A stretch of DNA of 64,000 bases, from contig NZ_JH725069.1 in assembly GCF_000278215.1 (NCBI RefSeq), positions 62,001-126,000 on the forward strand. Direction: 5' to 3'. This document shows, piece by piece, positions 61,825-64,000 of this stretch. Within the stretch, counting starts at the first letter, position 1; every line of letters starts with the position of its first letter. The DNA comes from Bartonella rattimassiliensis 15908. Its GTDB lineage: Bacteria > Pseudomonadota > Alphaproteobacteria > Rhizobiales > Rhizobiaceae. The notes under the pieces were generated by a model. That model was not told the DNA's origin, did not search any database, and saw nothing but the letters and a program-made list of their open reading frames with translations. Both the position numbers and the translations under genes were made by a program.

Positions 61825-63840
61825 TTAAGAATCGAGAAAACTACGTAATTTCCGTGAACGACTAGGATGTTTCAATTTACGAAGCGCCTTTGCTTCAATC
61901 TGGCGAATACGCTCTCTTGTAACCGAGAACTGTTGTCCAACTTCTTCTAATGTGTGGTCAGTATTCATCCCTATTCCAAAACGCATCCGCAAGACACGCT
62001 CTTCTCTCGGTGTAAGGGAAGCAAGAACACGCGTTGTCGTATCTCGAAGATTCGCCTGAATAGCTGCATCAATGGGTAATAACGCATTCCTATCCTCAAT
62101 AAAATCCCCCAAATGGGAATCATCTTCATCACCAACAGGCGTTTCAAGTGAAATAGGCTCTTTTGCAATTTTAAGGACCTTTCGCACTTTTTCCAACGGC
62201 ATAGAAAGCTTGCTCGATAATTCCTCTGGTGTTGGTTCTCGTCCAATTTCATGAAGAATCTGACGCGAAGTACGAACGATTTTGTTAATTGTTTCAATCA
62301 TATGAACAGGGATACGAATAGTACGTGCCTGATCAGCAATTGAACGTGTAATGGCCTGCCGAATCCACCATGTGGCGTAAGTTGAAAACTTGTAACCGCG
62401 CCTATATTCAAATTTATCCACAGCCTTCATCAAACCGATATTTCCCTCTTGAATAAGATCAAGGAACTGCAAACCACGATTGGTGTATTTTTTTGCAATT
62501 GAAATTACAAGACGTAAGTTAGATTCCACCATTTCCTTTTTCGCAATTGTTGATTCGCGTTCACCTTTCTGCACCTGCATAACGATCCGGCGAAACTCAC
62601 CAATCGAAATAGCCGTTTCTTGCGCAAGATTTTGTATTTCACTCCGCAATTTTTGAATTTCTTTTGCTTCACGTAATGAAAATTCTTTCCAACCAGGTGT
62701 AGGCAAAGTGGCAATATAATTCACCCAATCTGCATCCAATTCACGTCCTTGGTATTCTTTTAAAAAATCCTCATGACCAATGCCATAGCTATTGGCAATC
62801 CGTTTCAGTTTACCTTCATTATGAATTAATCTCTTATTGATGTCATAAAGCTGTTCAACCAACGCTTCGATACGATTTTGGTTCAAAGAAAGAGACTTTA
62901 CTGCTTGAATCAACTCACCCTTTAATTGAATATATTTTTTCTTCTGAGAAGATGTAAGAGCTCCCTCTTTACGCTCTGCTAAACTGCTTTCAACATGTTG
63001 ATCTTGTAGTTTTCGTAATTTTACATAGGTTTGAGCAATAAAGTCCAATGTTTCCATAACTTGAGGACAAAGTTCATTTTCCATTGCCGCCAGCGATAAA
63101 TTAACATCATCATCGTCATCTTCATCGTCGTCTTCAATGCCTCTCTCTTCTGCATTTTCCCCCATATCATGTATACCGGAAGACATCTTTTCTTCTTTAG
63201 TTTTATCAATTTCACTTCGCTCGATAACAGGAGTCTGCTTTGCTTCTGGCCCTGCATAAGTTGTTTCAAGATCAATAATTTCTCGAAGAAGAATACGCTG
63301 TTCTTTTAATTCGTCGCGCCAGATAATAAGGGCCTGAAAAGTTAAAGGACTCTCGCACAATCCTGCAATCATTGTCTCACGTCCTGCTTCAATACGCTTA
63401 GCAATGGCAATTTCACCTTCTCGTGAAAGAAGTTCAACAGCTCCCATCTCACGCAAATACATACGCACTGGATCATCAGTACGATCTGTTACTTCGCGTT
63501 TATTCGTCGTTGTTGCAATTGCGTGGCTAGAGGCCTCTATTAAGTCACCACCTTCTACAGTAACTTCTTCGTCATAATTTTCAGTCTCAACTTCATCCTC
63601 ATCATCCACAACATTAACCCCCATCTCAGAGAACATCGCCAAGATATCTTCAATTTGTTCGGATGTCACTTCGTCGGAAGGAAGAACTGCATTGAGTTCA
63701 TCCATCGTTACGTAACCATTTTTTTTGGCAAGCCTAATCATTTTCTTGATGGCATCATCAGAAAAATCAAGAAGAGGACCATCCAAATTCGCTTGGCTTG
63801 TTACTTCCGCATTATCTTTCTGTTTAACCTTTGTTGCCAT
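61825..63840 (-). CDS. rpoD: Housekeeping sigma factor RpoD (sigma-70)
   Basis: The 671-residue primary sigma factor directs RNA polymerase to most promoters. Region 1.1 is acidic ([19 protein letters not shown]). Region 1.2 has [29 protein letters not shown], and a long non-conserved acidic insert follows (about 200-270, [11 protein letters not shown]). Region 2 has [39 protein letters not shown] and [18 protein letters not shown]. Region 3 has [15 protein letters not shown], and region 4 ends [19 protein letters not shown]. The ATG at 63840 ([10 protein letters not shown]) is preferred over one seven codons upstream because GGAG lies eight bases before it. It probably follows dnaG outside the window. 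Confidence 0.97.
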   Translation of the reverse strand: MATKVKQKDNAEVTSQANLDGPLLDFSDDAIKKMIRLAKKNGYVTMDELNAVLPSDEVTSEQIEDILAMFSEMGVNVVDDEDEVETENYDEEVTVEGGDLIEASSHAIATTTNKREVTDRTDDPVRMYLREMGAVELLSREGEIAIAKRIEAGRETMIAGLCESPLTFQALIIWRDELKEQRILLREIIDLETTYAGPEAKQTPVIERSEIDKTKEEKMSSGIHDMGENAEERGIEDDDEDDDDDVNLSLAAMENELCPQVMETLDFIAQTYVKLRKLQDQHVESSLAERKEGALTSSQKKKYIQLKGELIQAVKSLSLNQNRIEALVEQLYDINKRLIHNEGKLKRIANSYGIGHEDFLKEYQGRELDADWVNYIATLPTPGWKEFSLREAKEIQKLRSEIQNLAQETAISIGEFRRIVMQVQKGERESTIAKKEMVESNLRLVISIAKKYTNRGLQFLDLIQEGNIGLMKAVDKFEYRRGYKFSTYATWWIRQAITRSIADQARTIRIPVHMIETINKIVRTSRQILHEIGREPTPEELSSKLSMPLEKVRKVLKIAKEPISLETPVGDEDDSHLGDFIEDRNALLPIDAAIQANLRDTTTRVLASLTPREERVLRMRFGIGMNTDHTLEEVGQQFSVTRERIRQIEAKALRKLKHPSRSRKLRSFLDS

Positions 63841-64000
63841 ACCATAACTCCACTTGATCACTCATATTCCATGTGACCAGCTTTTTGTTCTCACCCAAAT
63901 CTACCAATAGTTTCTCATATATACTTCCTTTAAAGAGATTACTATTGGAAAGAATACATTTTGTACACACGTTGTCATTCAGACAAAAACGCGGGAAAAC

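Overview
The window looks like a chromosomal segment of a Bartonella species (Alphaproteobacteria, Hyphomicrobiales). The evidence is AT-rich DNA with many decayed genes, a circularly permuted two-piece tmRNA gene encoding the tag ANDNYAEARLAA, the alphaproteobacterial order of the division and cell-wall cluster, a Brucella BP26-like periplasmic protein, and small phage-like regulators. The species is not assigned.

Layout. (1) 1-4.2 kb, minus: thyA-folA-hflK-hflC-degP (degP cut by the window edge), for thymidylate/folate synthesis and envelope protein quality control. (2) 4.3-7.5 kb, plus: an intact MHS-type MFS transporter followed by a decayed second copy of itself. (3) 7.5-16.1 kb: a DUF2853 gene, the permuted ssrA, sspB (ClpXP adaptor for ssrA-tagged proteins), DUF4169 and RHH_4 small proteins, a UvrD-type helicase, a decayed XAT acetyltransferase, a SCO1 copper chaperone, prmA and pepP. 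(4) 16.8-17.5 kb: an anchored hypothetical protein. (5) 17.8-42.4 kb, all minus: a near-continuous block transcribed rsmH-ftsL-ftsI-murE-murF-mraY-murD-ftsW-murG-murC-murB-ddlB-ftsQ-ftsA-ftsZ, then lpxC-bamD-recN-ligA. It makes lipid II precursors, builds the divisome, and adds lipid A, outer-membrane assembly and DNA repair functions. No mraZ precedes rsmH; the RNase P RNA gene lies there instead.

(6) 43-61.8 kb is gene-poor: a lytic transglycosylase, small membrane proteins, an ArsR-methyltransferase fusion with a perfect palindrome at its start, EttA, an esterase-like remnant, PncA, a DUF475 membrane protein, phage-type regulators, a DUF1508 protein, a tRNA with CAT anticodon, a BP26-like protein and a YcgN-like cysteine-cluster protein. 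Between them lie remnants of a tyrosine integrase (three copies sharing upstream sequence), a decayed VYGNA-type hexapeptide-repeat gene, and a probable structured small RNA with an anti-Shine-Dalgarno CCTCCTCCC motif and a 13-base homopolymer. (7) 61.8-63.8 kb, minus: rpoD, the housekeeping sigma factor.

The parts most worth following up are the CCTCCTCCC small RNA with its poly-C tract (45.25-45.37 kb), the convergent regulator pair with matching 6-2-6 operators (57.86-58.36 kb), and the integrase remnant family. All reading was by eye; no alignment, folding or database search was run.
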